From Trogon surrucura (Eukaryota; Chordata; Aves; Trogoniformes; Trogonidae), in the NCBI GenBank assembly GCA_020746105.1, contig CM036617.1, forward strand, positions 35,679,898 through 35,743,897: DNA of 64,000 nucleotides. Reading direction: 5' to 3'. The translations under genes and the position numbers were made by a program. Positions 1 through 12,978 of the stretch are shown here, piece after piece. Position 1 is the stretch's first letter. Each line of letters opens with the position of its first letter. The notes beneath the pieces were generated by a model. The model saw nothing but the letters and a program-made list of their open reading frames with translations, was not told the DNA's origin and made no database searches.

Positions 1-747
1 CACGACTTTATTGTGAGTAGTCTGCATTGCCACATTATCCCTAAATCCTTTCAATTCTTTTAAACAAATTGTTTGCGAGGAGCGAGATAAGGTTAAATGA
101 CGTACAGTACGTGTTACCTTCTGTATGTAAAATACACCTCGAGCATTTTAGCGTCAGTTAGACGGTCTAACTTAGAAGTTGTAAGACACATAATAAACAC
201 TTGAGCTTGCATTTTCCTGTCTTGGTTTTCCTTGAAAATAAAGTTTCATTGGAATAGAGAAGTGTTTGTTGTTAAGCTAGAACTGGCATTTATCTTTAGC
301 AAAATAAATGTGTATAATTTACGTATTCATGACAACTGCCTTTTATTCCCTCTGTTTGGTGTCTGTAAAGTTCTACCAGGCTATATCCTGCTTCGTCCCA
401 GTACAATTGCTGGAAAACTGTCAGACACATATTAATGACATTTCTTACACTCTGGGTGACAAGCATTCAGCTGGGATAGATGGAAATGCATTAGGAGTGA
501 TTACAGAGAATTAAATATTTCTAGGGAAATCAGACACTTATAATCAGTTGGAGCAGAAGAACTACGTAAGAAGAGTTAGTACTTTTGTTTCATTGTTTTC
601 GTCACTGGACTAGACTCTTGCTGTGAAATAAGTAGTTGTACGAGCAAAACATTTTGGCCCCAAATCCTGTTGTGCTACTATCAATAGTGAACGTGTAAAC
701 TGAAGAGTATAAAACCAGGAGTGACAATTCTGTTTTTGTTTCTCTAG
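1..747 (+). other. VWA8: 3' part of a VWA8 intron
   Basis: No exon matching the residues that precede HMMVMED in VWA8 is visible here, so the upstream exon lies before the window. The stretch is AT-rich single-copy-looking sequence. A short perfect palindrome (acgtac a gtacgt, 100-112) is the only local structure I noted. It ends in a normal polypyrimidine tract and acceptor. Confidence 0.85.
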
Positions 748-819
748 CACATGATGGTAATGGAAGATATGCTAAAGGACTTCTTGCTGGGAGAACATCT
801 CCTTTTAGTTGGCAATCAG
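748..819 (+). CDS. VWA8: VWA8 exon 1 of window: start of third AAA module, first half of P-loop
   Basis: Twenty-four codons, phase 0 at both ends, reading HMMVMEDMLKDFLLGEHLLL then VGNQ. A pyrimidine-rich acceptor (tgtttctctag) precedes it and a consensus donor (gtgagt) follows. The product differs from remembered human VWA8 at one position (M for I in HMMVMED). The hydrophobic strand LLLVGNQ is the beta strand leading into the Walker A loop, whose second half is on the next exon more than 10 kb away. The preceding exon is not in the window. Confidence 0.95.
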
Positions 820-1924
820 GTGAGTTAAACATCTCTTACAATGAATGGAACAAACTCTTTGTTTCATCATGAAATTATATTTCTCTTTTGTTTCATTGAA
901 ATTGCATTCATTTGTACTATTGAGGTGTTTGACCCATTTATTGATTCTTTTATCTGCTAGTGTCCACAGACTTTATAGACACATTTGGGTTTAAAATATA
1001 GATTCTTAAAAGTTTTTTTACATTGCTATCAAAAGTAAAGTCAAAACTTCAGTAGTTATATGTAACTTCATTGCCATTAAAATCTTCAGTTAATGACTTT
1101 GGTTATCCTCTTGGCTATGTATTGAACCTCTCTCTCCTTCAGAATCTCCAATAGTAGATGAAAGGTGTACATATAAGTATTATGTTGATCTTATTTATTG
1201 ATAGCAAGATGTTCTCTGAAAAAGATGGAGATTCCTTGACTAGTTATCTTTGTGGTTGGAGACTTTATTGGTGAGATCATGGGGGCTATCCTTCTAATAG
1301 TTTGTAGGCTCCAGAGTATGAGTTGTCAGCAGATGTTTACCACTTGGGTGTATTTGAAAGTCTTTGTTCTTCAGAACCATCTTAAACTATTACTGGAACT
1401 GTTAGGTGACTTGAACAGAAATATACACTTTGCTAGTTAACTCTGGGGAAAAAAAGAAAACTTATGTTGTTATTTCTTTGTGTTTGAAGTGGTAGAAAAG
1501 TGATACATCCCAAGCTGCTGGATTGTTTTTTCCCTCATAATATCCCTTTGATTTAACTTCTCCTTAGCAAGGATGCAATGATTTTCTAGCAGATGTTTCT
1601 CTTTATGTTTTGCAATAACCTTTGGAAAAAGTCTTCACACAAAACACTAATGATCTAACCTACATGGCAAGGAATATAAAATGCTAATTGTTATTAATGT
1701 GCACATATTAAAATTGCAGTGTACATCTATATACAGCCTCATCTATTCGGAGTCTTTGTTAACAGCTAGAATTTACAAAGATATCGTACTTGAAACCTCT
1801 GTAGACTTTTACTGGATGATGACAGCTTCTCTTCAAATGTTTCATCTATTCAAAAGTAGAAATTAATCCATTTAACACATGAAATAAGATCTATTTATTC
1901 TATTTCACAAACAGGACTCTGTAT

Positions 1925-2400
1925 GTCATGTTCCGAGTTAGCGTTGAAAATGTTACTTAGTACAGATTACCGGCAGGTCCTGCTGTTTGGGAGTAGCATG
2001 AGTGGGCTCCTACACAGGGGGGTGGAGGCAGAGTCAGTGTCCTCGATGACGACATCTGCAGTCTCAAGGTGTCCACAGAAGAGCAGGTCTGGAGACAGCA
2101 GCCACAGTCACCCAAGTGCCCAGTGGCTGCCAGACAGGTCTGTGGTGATGAGGCAGGTCTGGGATCAAGCTGGGAAGTCAAGTCAGCAGGTCCGAGCTGG
2201 GATCAGCAATGTCCAAGGCCGGACAAAGTGTCAACGCAGCGTAGGTTGGAAAGAGCCCAAGTGTAATGAAACTGCCAAGCCATGAGGTGCAAAGGGGGCC
2301 CCGGTGAGGCACCGACACCATGTTACAGCTGGCCTTCAACTCAGGCAAGTAAAATTCTAAGTGGTGGGAAGAGCTTGCAGATCCCAGTGGTACGCTCAAA
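1925..2400. repeat. unidentified GC-richer, CpG-containing block
   Basis: Composition changes sharply from the AT-rich intron to a GC-rich stretch with about a dozen CpGs. It has loosely repeated phrases such as caggtctg and gctgggatca/gctgggaagtca. A 120-codon open frame crosses it on the + strand (1923-2285), but the peptide is low-complexity (Ser, Gln, Arg, Gly) and matches nothing I know. It may be an old mobile-element fragment or a local GC-rich insertion. I found no terminal repeats and do not assign a family. Confidence 0.4.
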
Positions 2401-3764
2401 GCCCCAACACATGCTTCATATGGTTTACCAGTTCAGCAAAAAAAAAAATAAATTGAAGACTGTGCGAGTACAGTTTTTAGGGTATAAGGTATTTTCCCAG
2501 CAATGGTATACTCCTCTTTAATAATTGAATGTATGCCAGATCTTCTCTAAGCTTATGAAACTTTAACTGAAGACAATGTAAAAGATTTAACTGGGTTGAA
2601 ATGTTGAAACATACTACTTTGATTCTAGACATCAGCCCAGCTGTACCATTAAGTTGGAACATCAGTTTATTTGCTGTGATTTGTCCTTGGCAAATCAGTA
2701 ATACTTAAAAGTTTTGTTTTTTTAATTGCTAACATACTTCTGCATACCTCCAGTTTTACTCTTTACTAATTTGTTCCACTGTTTTTATGTGTGACTAAGA
2801 AAAGGCCAAATGGCTTTTTTTTTTTTTTTGAAACACTGTTTTTAATTTTGAGCACTGTATTTGCCATTCTGCGGTCTTTTAGGACCACACCAATCATCCT
2901 TGATTTCTCAGTGGTGATCACTAACTGTTTAGAAATTGCTTGGCTAATTCCTTAAATATATTACTGTAAATTTCTGCAGCATGTGATGAATCATGTTGAA
3001 TTACTTCAAAAGCAACCGTATTACATCAATATGTTTTCATGCTATATGTGCAGATACCTTCCCACTGAAGACTTGAGAGTTTGGATCCTTTTTTTGTAGA
3101 GCAAGTTATTAAAGTAACAGAACAGCAAAAAAAGTTTTTTAACAGATCAGTCTCTAATAAAGAGGTAGGGTTTTATAATTGCTTGATACATGTATCAGTG
3201 TGTACCTGTGTTTCACATTTGGAAGAAATAAATAATATTTTTCTGTGGAGATATGAAATGCTGTTTTGAGCTCCTTTCTGTTGTACTCCTTGCTGGTGAA
3301 TGAGTGAATCACGAAAATTCAGTGGCAATAACTGGCAGTTCAAATATTCTGAACCTGAGTGTTTCGAAATACATGACTAACATCGCTTTGAATACTTGTG
3401 TCATTTCCTAGATATTAAATGAGTTGGCATATACCTTAGAACATAATTTGGTCCATCAAAATGATGATTATATGAGTATCTCCACTCAGCTGTGGTTCCA
3501 TATGCAAGGCTTACACTGTAGTCTCTCTTTTAGAGACTGAGTTTGGTTTTACATGGTTGACTGAATGTGCTTTTCTTCTTTTGCCTCTTGTTTTTGTAAC
3601 ACAAAATACCTATTAGCTTAAGACCCTCTCTCTTTATTTCAAAGTCTGTCAACATAGTCTCTTTTATATATTCTTTTTAGCTAAGAGCTGCGAGAGTCCC
3701 TTTGCCAGGATTGTTTGCAAGATACGAACTTAGACAATTAGTAATTGCAGTTCAGTAAATTAAA

Positions 3765-3788
3765 ATTAAATTACCTTGGTAATTTAAT
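3765..3788. repeat. perfect 11-bp inverted repeat with 2-nt spacer
   Basis: attaaattacc, tt, ggtaatttaat: all 11 positions pair. It lies inside an intron in AT-rich sequence, where such palindromes arise easily, and no function is implied. Confidence 0.7.
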
Positions 3789-5973
3789 CAAATTGAGCAG
3801 AATTCAAAGACAAGCGTCAAATGCCAAGAGATATCTTCGGAAGCATTCAGCTTCTGAAGTACAGTACTTTATAAACCACTTCATTCATGTACGTTCCCTG
3901 GAACTTATATGGTCCCGGTTTTCGCAGCATAAATGTAAGCAAAAATAAAGCTTCATCTAAATAGTTGTTTATGATCGTTGTTGACTTACTTTGGATGCTA
4001 ACTGGAATGCGCTTCCATTTCATGTGTCGGCAAACAGCTTTCTTTGAGTCCCTGGGAACGGCAGTGGATAGTTAGGAATTTTCAGCTATGAAATAGCTTC
4101 CAGTTAAAGGAAATGCCAGGACTTTAAATACGGTTTCTGATACTGCTTCCTGAATGAGCCTGTAGTTGGAATGTGAATGAGTCTGTCTTTGAGTTTCTAT
4201 AGTTTCTCAAAGCAGCTATAAACCAGCTTCTTCCTTGGCTGAGAGTAAGCAGCTTTTTATTACTCTCAAAGCAACAGACAAACAACAGTAAGAGTCCTGT
4301 TTAGTAAAGGTTACTTCTTCCAAACTTTGCAGTGACTGTTTATTTAGTCATCACACAGAGCCTTTACAGCTGCTCCCAAGCTTCCTAAGACAGACTAGAG
4401 TATTTGTTCTTATTACCAAGGAAAATTTTTAGGCCGTGTTTGTGGGAAATTTTTTCTGATGGACGTTGTGCAGCTCATGGATTGGGCACAACTTGATATC
4501 TTTTACTATCTCCTTGTATTTCCCGTCTTTGGCAAATAGGAAAGGAACTATGTTAATGAATAGAATTTGTTTACGTGGAAAAACTTGAAAAATAGCAGTG
4601 GCTAAAACACCTTTATTTTATATCACCGTTTCAAATTTTATGTATCGCATTTCCCAGATTGTTGCATTTGGAAGTTTTGTGAAGAAACCTGTTGCATGTT
4701 TTCACCTCTGTTGATCATAGATGAAGTTTTGGCAAACATCAGCTGTCTTTGGAGACATCAAACAAAATATCGATAGTGGCTTTCTGGAGAGAAAAGGCTC
4801 ACAGCCTTGTAAATTCTGAATTATTTTATAGCTATGGAGTTTGAAAACACCTAACCATGTGTTAAACAAAATCGAAATATTTTATTCGACGTTATTCTGC
4901 TGCCGTGATCTACAGAATGAGCTGTTCAGATAGCTGGTCTCATCAGTTAAAGAGGTTTTGTCACAGCAATGAATCCTGAACATTTCTGGGGTTTAGGCAC
5001 CGTTAGCATACAGGAAGTATTTAATCACAAGTTGTGTTAGTTTTGCCTTTTAGAGTTATTCTGTTTTCATTCACTGTATAAATATGACATAACTATAAAT
5101 ACTGTTTCTCTTTTGTCTTGTTTTCTTCACTGGCAACATTTATGGCTTTTTCTAAGTGTTTGGTACTAGCAGGTCTGCCCTTACACAAGTATTTAATTTT
5201 TTACTAATACCGAATTAGAGAATGTATGGATAAAGGAAACCCAGAAAGAAATATGAAGTAAATAAAGAATGGAAATTTCTATAAAGGTGCTAAGTAGTGT
5301 TGTAAACAGTTTGAAAGACCGTGACAGTCTCTGGCAGTACTTACTAAAAATGTTGATGTGAGCCCACAGTAAGTAGACTATCACAAATAAAATAAAAGAT
5401 CTTATGAATGTAATAGCCTTTTGGTACATTTAGTAATTTATCTCCCTAATTGAGGAATATAATTTCATCCTTTCTGCTGCTTTGCTTTAAGTGAGAGATC
5501 AATTTAAATGAACACGGGCTTCCACTAGGAATTTATTTTATTCATCAAAAATGTAGTAGGACAAATTATTGAGTCTTTCTTAAAGATATTTAAAGGGACA
5601 TGCTTGAATAGATCTTTCCTTCAGAGATAGTACTCAATTCTGAATTAAGTAGGTACCGAGAGTATAATATTATCAGTCACCAGAAACTTGAAACAGCAGA
5701 AGCCTGGCATTTTAACTTTTCTAAAATTAAAGGATTTTGTTTTCCTGCTTAAACTTGTGTAGAACTGGACAGCTTCATCGACCAGGCAAGAATGTACTGT
5801 CCTAAACGAATCTTTTTTTATTACTATTAGCGTGGAGAAACTGAGCTCCAAATGAGCTAAATTGGGCCAAATACTATGATACTTTTTTGCCTAAGGAATT
5901 CTCTGTGACAGTTGTCTAAAACTTGGAAGCTATTTCTCTGTTACTTGCTATGGTCATGACAGTGTGCGCACAT

Positions 5974-6472
5974 ATCACAGAATCACAGAGTGTTAGAGGT
6001 TGGAAGGAACCTCAAAGATCATCTAGTCCAACCCCCCTGCCAGAGCAGGAACACCTACACTAGAGCGCACAGGAACGCGTCCAGGTGGGTTTTGAATGTC
6101 TCCAGAGAAGGAGACTCCACAACCTCCCTGGGCAGCCTGTGCCAGTGCTCGGTCACCCTCACAGGGAAAAAGTTTTTCCTCATATTTTTATGGAACCTCC
6201 TGTGTTCCAGCTTCCACCCATTGCCCCTTGTCCTGTCAGTGGACGCCGCTGAAAAGAGCCTGGCTCCGTCCTCCTGACATTCCCCCTTGACATATTTATA
6301 AACATGAATGAGGTCACCCCTCAGCCTCCTCTTCTCCAAGCTAAAGAGACCCAGCTCCTTCAGCCTTTCCTCCTAAGGGAGATGTTCCACTCCCTTCATC
6401 ATCTTTGTGGCTCTGCGCTGGACTCTCTCAAGCAGTTCCCTGTCCTTCTTGAACTGAGGGGCCAGAATAAGG
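5974..6472 (-). mobile_element. CR1 LINE, 3' fragment (minus strand)
   Basis: On the minus strand this is the C-terminal tail of CR1 ORF2 followed by the 3' UTR. A 94-codon frame (6339-6055) reads [20 protein letters not shown] ... [20 protein letters not shown], the standard end of the CR1 polyprotein. The left edge carries the CR1 3' terminal octamer-like repeats (atcacaga atcacaga), which gives orientation. It is 5'-truncated at about 6472, as usual for CR1. Confidence 0.95.
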
Positions 6473-9400
6473 ATGCTCTTTAAAGGTGTCTCTGCCTACA
6501 GTATTCCTTTCTGTCTTTTCAAGTTGTACTGAAGAACTGGAATTAAAAAAGAATCAATTAATTGATTTTACTTTCAGATGTTTCTTCCCACAAATTCTTT
6601 CTATTATAAATTTTTCATACGCTTCTCTCCTTTGAAGCACGATTGCCATACTTTGCTGGAAAAGTTGAAGCTCCTATTTAGCCTGACAGGGCTCTGGGTT
6701 GGTGGTTGTGCTTGAAGTCAGAAAAAGGCATAAACCTTACAAGCTTATCAGGCTTGTAGTCAGAGATGCAGCCCAAGCATTCCATTCATCACTTCTGTCA
6801 GCGAATTAAGTTTAGTTGGTCTTAACGCGGAATTTTTTTTATTTTACCTTCACCGTAATTTTCACACACCGCAGATGATAAACTTGTAATAAAATAAGGA
6901 GATACTAAACTTGAGAGCAGTCAGTGTTGTGACTGATAACATAGAGGTTGCAGCTGGGGCAAAACTTAAACCCCCTCTGCTTTTGCCCATTTTCCTTTGT
7001 TACTAACATCCAAGCAAGGTAGCAATGACAGGCTCTGTTGCAGTTGTCCTCTGGTAGCAACGTCTGGCACTGCTGGTGACACACCTCCTGCAATTGCTAC
7101 GCTGCATTATTCACATTTGTTGAGTTGAAGCAGGGAGTGATGAGCTAAATAACAACTGGGGCATTTGAGAGTTTGATGTAGGTGCTGCTTGTTGCTCTAG
7201 TGATAACAACGCATTTTAAAAAAAAAATCAGATTGTGGAGTCGCAATCTGAGAGCTCTGATGTGAGGGTTCTCTATACTAGAATTTAAATGAAAAGACAA
7301 GATTGTCGTGCGTTCCCTAATAATACTGTTTTAAAAATAATTGCGAAATAAAATTTCCTAAGGTGAAATTTTATCCGTTTCAAAATTTGTTTCGTTCTGT
7401 TGTAATGAAACAGATCCTGCATCTGCTGTGCAGGGTGGTTGTCTGGTGAAATGGAAAAGGTGTGGTTGCAGTGTCTCAGCTGAAGGGCAGTACTGAAGAG
7501 CACAGGATGGCTGCTTCGAACTGCTTCCGTATGACCTGCAAATCATTGAAAAGAAAATAAAAATGGGGCAATGTGGTTTAGGTTTTGTTTTTTTTTTTTC
7601 CCAGTAGTCCTTTTTTTCCTAAGAGGTAAACTACTAATTTCAAAAACTTGGGTCCGGTTCTTTTGGACTATGAATTTATTGACTTTAGTAGGGCTGTACA
7701 GGGGAGAAGTTTGTCCCACTACTGTAATAGCTGCATCCTGAATTGCAAAATGCCTCCTGGGATCTGTAACAACTTTGTTTGTATTTGAAACTGTAGCTAC
7801 TGCTACAAGATTAAGTAATTTTATCCTTGGTAACAAGTGTTTATAATGTCAGTTAGCAGAATTTTTAACTTACGGATTGTTTTGCCTTCTAATTGCATAA
7901 TTTCCGTTTTGTTATTTGTTAGCGCAGATATTTACTTCCCATTTTTCCTTCAGTTGTCCCATATGTCTGACGGAATAACATTTTCCTTTCTGAAATATTT
8001 TTATTCAGTTCAACTGAAACACCAACACAGATGTTCTTTTCTCTTTAATTAGCATGTGTTTATATTTCTGTTAAATTAAGCAACTGCAATAGTGCGTATA
8101 TAAATAACATGCAGCAAGTGTCAATGGTGAACTGGTTTGTCCTCTGAAAGTTAGCTCGGGCTACAATGATTGCAAATTACATGGGATTACGTTCTGAATC
8201 CAGTCCAAGTTCAACTCAGTCTTTTATTATGTTCGTATCTAAGGTAGTTCTGGTTCTTTCTACCCAGATAGTGGACTGACAGCTAGGTGGATGTCCATAA
8301 GATCCAGCTTGATCCTTGGCAGTGAGCAGAGACTCAGGGGAAAGGAGGGTGACTTTGTTGCCTTTCTTGTAATTTCTTTTTTTTCTCAGGTGCTATTAAC
8401 TGATTTCAGAGGGATTTTTTCCAAAATGAGTTAGCGTTTTCTGCATTTCTTGTTCACCTGGAGAAGACTACAAGGTGTATTCTTTATCTCATGAAGATCA
8501 AGTGAATTTAGAATAAACCTACTTTTCTTGGCCTTACGTTAATGAATAGTACTTAGGGAACGAACTCATTCAAGCTTTCTTTTGCAGTTTTTTTGATGGT
8601 GCTAAAGAGCCTTCTGAATAACTTTGCTCTCTTCCTTCCTTTCTATTATATCGTGCCTTCTCAGTGGAGTAGCTGAGACAAAGAGAAGTGGTAACTTGTC
8701 ATGAAGTAGGAATGTGGAAGGATGGAATCAAAAAACTTTGACTTGAACTTTGCTCCAGCTGCTGTTGCCAGCCAAGGATTTTATGTGGTACACCACAGCC
8801 TCTGTGAAGGCACATAGTGTACTTTCTGAAGCAGTTTGGTCTAGAAGTTGGGCAACATTAGTGTGTTTATACTAGCTGAAATCTCGTGGGAAAGCCTTTT
8901 GACTTTTGAATACTGCATGCACCTTTTAAAAAACCTATCACGTTTTGAGATCGAGACATACTTAAAATGAAATAAAAGGAAGTGTGCGGGGAGTTTGGCG
9001 AGATGTACAAGTACAGTGGAAGAAGGGGCAAGATGTGGTCATGGCACAGCTCCCGTTGACTTCACAGTGTTACTTTGGTAGCTGTGCTCCTTCCCTTCCT
9101 CCACCACCACACTTGTGTCCTCTGAGCATTCTCTCAGAAGTGAGGCGCCTTCCTCTCAGTACCCTTGGTGATAACAGCATGGGTAGAAATACACAAAGCC
9201 AACTTTGTGATCCTCTCTCTTTTGGAACGAGAGAGGGAGAAAAAACCCTAGCAGTGTTATTTTGGAGTTGGAAAAGTATTCTTTTCAGGCACAGCTTTAA
9301 GAATCTATTGTTTCTGTGAGTGCAGGTGAAAGCCATTTTTTTTTAATTAAATTGCAGAGATAATTTAAATTTTTTGTATTAAGTATGTTTTACATTGATT

Positions 9401-11395
9401 CAATGTATTGATCTATTCTTCATCTTTGTGCTTGCCACAGCTGGCCGGAGTCCCGCTCTGCAGTGAGGATATAAAAATCTGCTTGCGATTGATACAGAAA
9501 CTGTGCAGACACCTGCCCAGTCATCTTTAGCTCACTTGGGAAAAGTGAAGGAAGCTGCTTTCGTCATGGGTGTTCTGTGCTTGACATTAGGACTATTCTG
9601 TTTATTCACGTATTTATGCTTTAAGTGTCTGACTGCAGGTAGTAGGAAATGTATGGCAATAAAACTGTGTGCATTGCTGGAAGATTCTTACTCTGTTTCT
9701 GGTTACTTTTGATGCTTCCAATGCAATTCCTGAAGTTGCCTATTTCTCCCCTAATGAATATGTTCTTTGAGTTTCTGGAGGAACCTGTTAGCACAATTTC
9801 ATCCCATTTCAGAGCAGTGGAGAACTGTGTTTTCAGAAATTACTGGTGATAGATATTAAGTGTGTTGCAGCTTCTTGCTGCGCCTGTGTGTAAAGCCGTA
9901 GACTCTCCTGAAGAATCAGAATCAGGTTCGTGAGGAGGCGTGTGGCAGAGCACTAACTTGAGTTTGCTTTCCTGTGTTGGAGTTGAATCTGCGGTAGAAT
10001 CTAGGTAGTTCTATTTTTGTCAGCTCTGCGGTATTTTTAACTCTGCTTTCATGGTGAGAACTCTCCTTCCATCATTTCAACTACTACATATATGTGCACG
10101 ATCCTCTGCTCTCATAAATGTAGTCAGATGAGAGACTGTGGCCCCACTTTGAGAAGCTTAAACAGTTTGCAGTTCTGCAGCTGGTAATTACCAGCTTTCA
10201 GCTAGAACTTATAGTCATAAATGTCATAACTTGCAGCTCTGAACGCTTCTATTCTGTTTCAATGCCAAGTGAAACAGATTAGCGAGTCTCAAGATGGTTT
10301 AGTCTAATCTCTTTAATCTTTCAGTGGGTTGTATTTATCCGCTTTACGCTGGTGTGGACTACTAGATACATTCATGAAGTCAGAGTGAGAATCTCAGCAG
10401 AGGGCCAGTGTCTTGTCAAACAGCTTTTGGCTGGGTTACAATTGAACTTTTCTTTCTGCTAATTGTTTTTCCTTTGCAACCCTTGGCAATCTCACTGTCA
10501 TTGTGACCCTGCAGCCATGGCCTTGCAAGAGGGATACGAATTTCTGCATCTGAACTGTCATCTTGGTTTACATCTACAATAACATTTTAGACCTGATCAG
10601 AAATGTACTTTTGAAGGGAGTCTCCTTACTGCAGTTTGATCTGTGTCGAGGGACATACGAGCTGGATTCTCTTAGGATGAGGCTGAAGTGGAGGATGTTC
10701 TCCAGCAAAACACCTCATTCATGCCCTCTGCTAATTCCTTCTGTGGGGCCAGGCTAGGCCTGGGCTGAATTACCAGCTCCTCAACCACTTGTACAGGACA
10801 CACCAGGGTGTTAGCAACACGTAATTCTCTTCATAAATCCAATGTCATTGTTCTACACAGCTTGGTAATGCAGACATCTTGCTATAGGAGCAATCTGGTT
10901 GCATCTGGGCCTTTCTTGGTAACTCCAGTGGAATAGGATTAGCAAATATTATCAAGGCAATGCGCTAAGTCCACGTGACAGTTACAGGATGTTTGCTATG
11001 ACCACTGAGAATTACCTTTTCCTATTAAGTGCAAGTCAACTTTCTAGCATTCACAGCCCTGCAATACCTTTGTGAAATAAAAGGGCTGGAAAACTGGTGT
11101 TAGTGAAAATGATGTATCAGCACGTGTGACATGACTCTGTGGATGTACTTCTACTTCTGGTTATTACTAGTAAGACAGATAAGTATTTTGCAAATATATA
11201 TATATACACATACATGTATATGTAAAATAACATATATCATCAAATTATATTCAAATTCTTTGATGTGGATTGAAATTATATTCGCCTATAAAGGAATATG
11301 GAGAATATTTTAACAGTTTTGGAAAGTCTTCCTTGTTTGTAACTTGTAATGTTTACCTCTATATTACGTTGTAATATTGTATTTATTTGCTGCAG

Positions 11396-11472
11396 GGAGT
11401 TGGGAAGAACAAAATTGTTGATAGATTCCTTCACCTTCTAAACAGGCCCAGAGAATATTTGCAGCTGCATAG
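11396..11472 (+). CDS. VWA8: VWA8 exon 2: second half of the Walker A loop
   Basis: Seventy-seven bases, entering in phase 0 and leaving two bases of an Arg codon. It reads GVGKNKIVDRFLHLLNRPRE then YLQLHR. Joined to exon 1 the P-loop is GNQGVGKN: the invariant Lys is present, but the residue after it is Asn rather than the usual Ser/Thr. Human VWA8 has the same Asn in this module, so it is a family feature and not a local mutation. The acceptor is ttgctgcag and the donor gtaaga. Confidence 0.96.
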
Positions 11473-12391
11473 GTAAGAACTACTTTGTGTTTATAATTTG
11501 ATTTCCCATGTTTTAATACTCTTGTTTCTGAAGTTTAATATGTTTTTACTGTTTGAGCAAAGACTTATTGCAGTAGGTGGCACACGGACCAGATTCATGT
11601 GTCCGTTTTATAAGCAGAGGCAAGAAGCTGGCAGGTTGAGGAGGTGGTACAAAAATCTAATGCGATCACATTGGTTAGTATGAGAGGAAGTACAAGTCGG
11701 AGTGTACTGATATTAAACCATGCACAAAAAGAGAGGAAGATTTTGCTGTCATTTCTGGAGAGATTTCCCTAAGCGTGAGGCACTGTGTGAGGGAAAAAGT
11801 TCAAAGGTGCTTGTTTGAATATATCACTCATTAGACAAGAAATATTTTACATAGTAAAGGCTTTTTGTCTTTTTCCTTTGGCATTCCTGCTAAGCACATG
11901 TATTTCTTTCTCACCCATAAATATTTGGATTAGAAAATTCTATTTTTTCATATGCTAGATAAAAAAATGGACTTCAGGACAACAGATGAATTGACAAGAG
12001 TTTAAGAGCTGAAGTAATATCAAATGATCTGCCTGCTTTTTATGATATGAACTTTAAATCAATAAATTGAAATAAAGACTGAATATGAAACTGAAGGTTC
12101 AGTTTCAATTGAACTGTGTCCTTTTTCAGCTTTGTTCCTAATCTTCGCCTGTCTTCAGCTTCCTAGCTTCATCAGCCTGTCTCTTTCCATAATCAAATAG
12201 CGCTTATAAAAACGTACATCTTTGATATTGTGCCCTTTTACAACATAGTCTCTGTAAGACTTTTTCTCTCACTTCCTCCCCCAGCTTTTTGTCTTCAAAT
12301 GTCTTGGACTTGTATTCCTGATAATTGGATAACTCTATCACATGAGTTTTCTGTTGCTGTCTGCTTTTTGTACTACCTCTGCTAGACTTAC

Positions 12392-12622
12392 AGGATCATA
12401 GAATGGTTTGGTTTGGAAGGGACCTTAAAAATCACCTAATTCCAACCCCCCTGCCACAGGCAGGGACACCGCCCACTAGACCAGGTTGCTCAAAGCCCCA
12501 TCCAGCCTGGCCTTGAACACTTCCAGGGATGAAGCACCCACAACTTCTCTGGGCAACCTGTTCCAGTGTCTCCACCACCCTCACAGTGAAGAATTTCTTC
12601 CTAATAATGTCTTCCATCACTT
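12392..12622 (-). mobile_element. CR1 LINE, 3' fragment (minus strand)
   Basis: On the + strand it starts with the reversed CR1 tail (ggatcatagaatggtttgg), then the typical text around aatcacctaattccaac, the glycine-rich pocket sequence gccacaggcagggaca and the end of ORF2 (reading on the minus strand ...CFIPGSVQGQAGWGFEQPGL). Only about 230 bases of 3' end remain. Confidence 0.92.
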
Positions 12623-12860
12623 CTTTGCGAAATGCCACTTTTGTGACCTGCTACTTTCAGCTTTGTGTTAACTTTCCTGCTCTCTTCTCTGCTTGGAGCA
12701 GCCACCTGCTCCTTCTGGATAAAATACACTGTCATTTTTATAAATCTGTTATTTCACAAAATACTGCAGTATTTCTGTCTTTCCTTGTGTCTCTTTGAAA
12801 AATTGTTCTCCAGTGAGTTGTAGTCAAGCAGAACAGTATTGTAACAGATATCTCAGGAGA

Positions 12861-12978
12861 ATTGTAGAATGCGTTGGTCTGGAAGTGACCTTTAAAGGTC
12901 ACCTAGTCCAGCCCCGCTGCAGTGAGCAGGGACATCTTTTACTAGATTGGGTTGCTCCATCAAGCCTGGGCTGGAGTC
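12861..12978 (-). mobile_element. CR1 LINE, very short 3' fragment (minus strand)
   Basis: About 115 bases of reversed CR1 3' end: the tail (attgtagaatgcgttgg), the segment aaaggtcacctagtccagcc and gtgagcagggacatctttta. It shares the gtgagcagggacatctt variant with the outer element at 58999, so the two are likely the same CR1 subfamily. Confidence 0.88.

Larger units (their letters stand above)
820..11395 (+). other. VWA8: VWA8 intron between exons 1 and 2 (10.6 kb)
   Basis: It begins gtgagt and ends ctgcag. It contains a GC-richer unidentified block (1925-2400), an 11-bp hairpin (3765-3788), a minus-strand CR1 3' fragment (5974-6472) and a short AT dinucleotide run near 11196-11212. I see no coding sequence in the rest; the short open frames have no family likeness. 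The intron interrupts the codons of the P-loop of the third AAA module. Confidence 0.9.

Noticed and set aside
1923-2285. 120-codon open frame in the GC-rich block as a gene
   Set aside because: The peptide is low-complexity, other frames are also open in this GC-rich stretch, and there is no family likeness or splice context.
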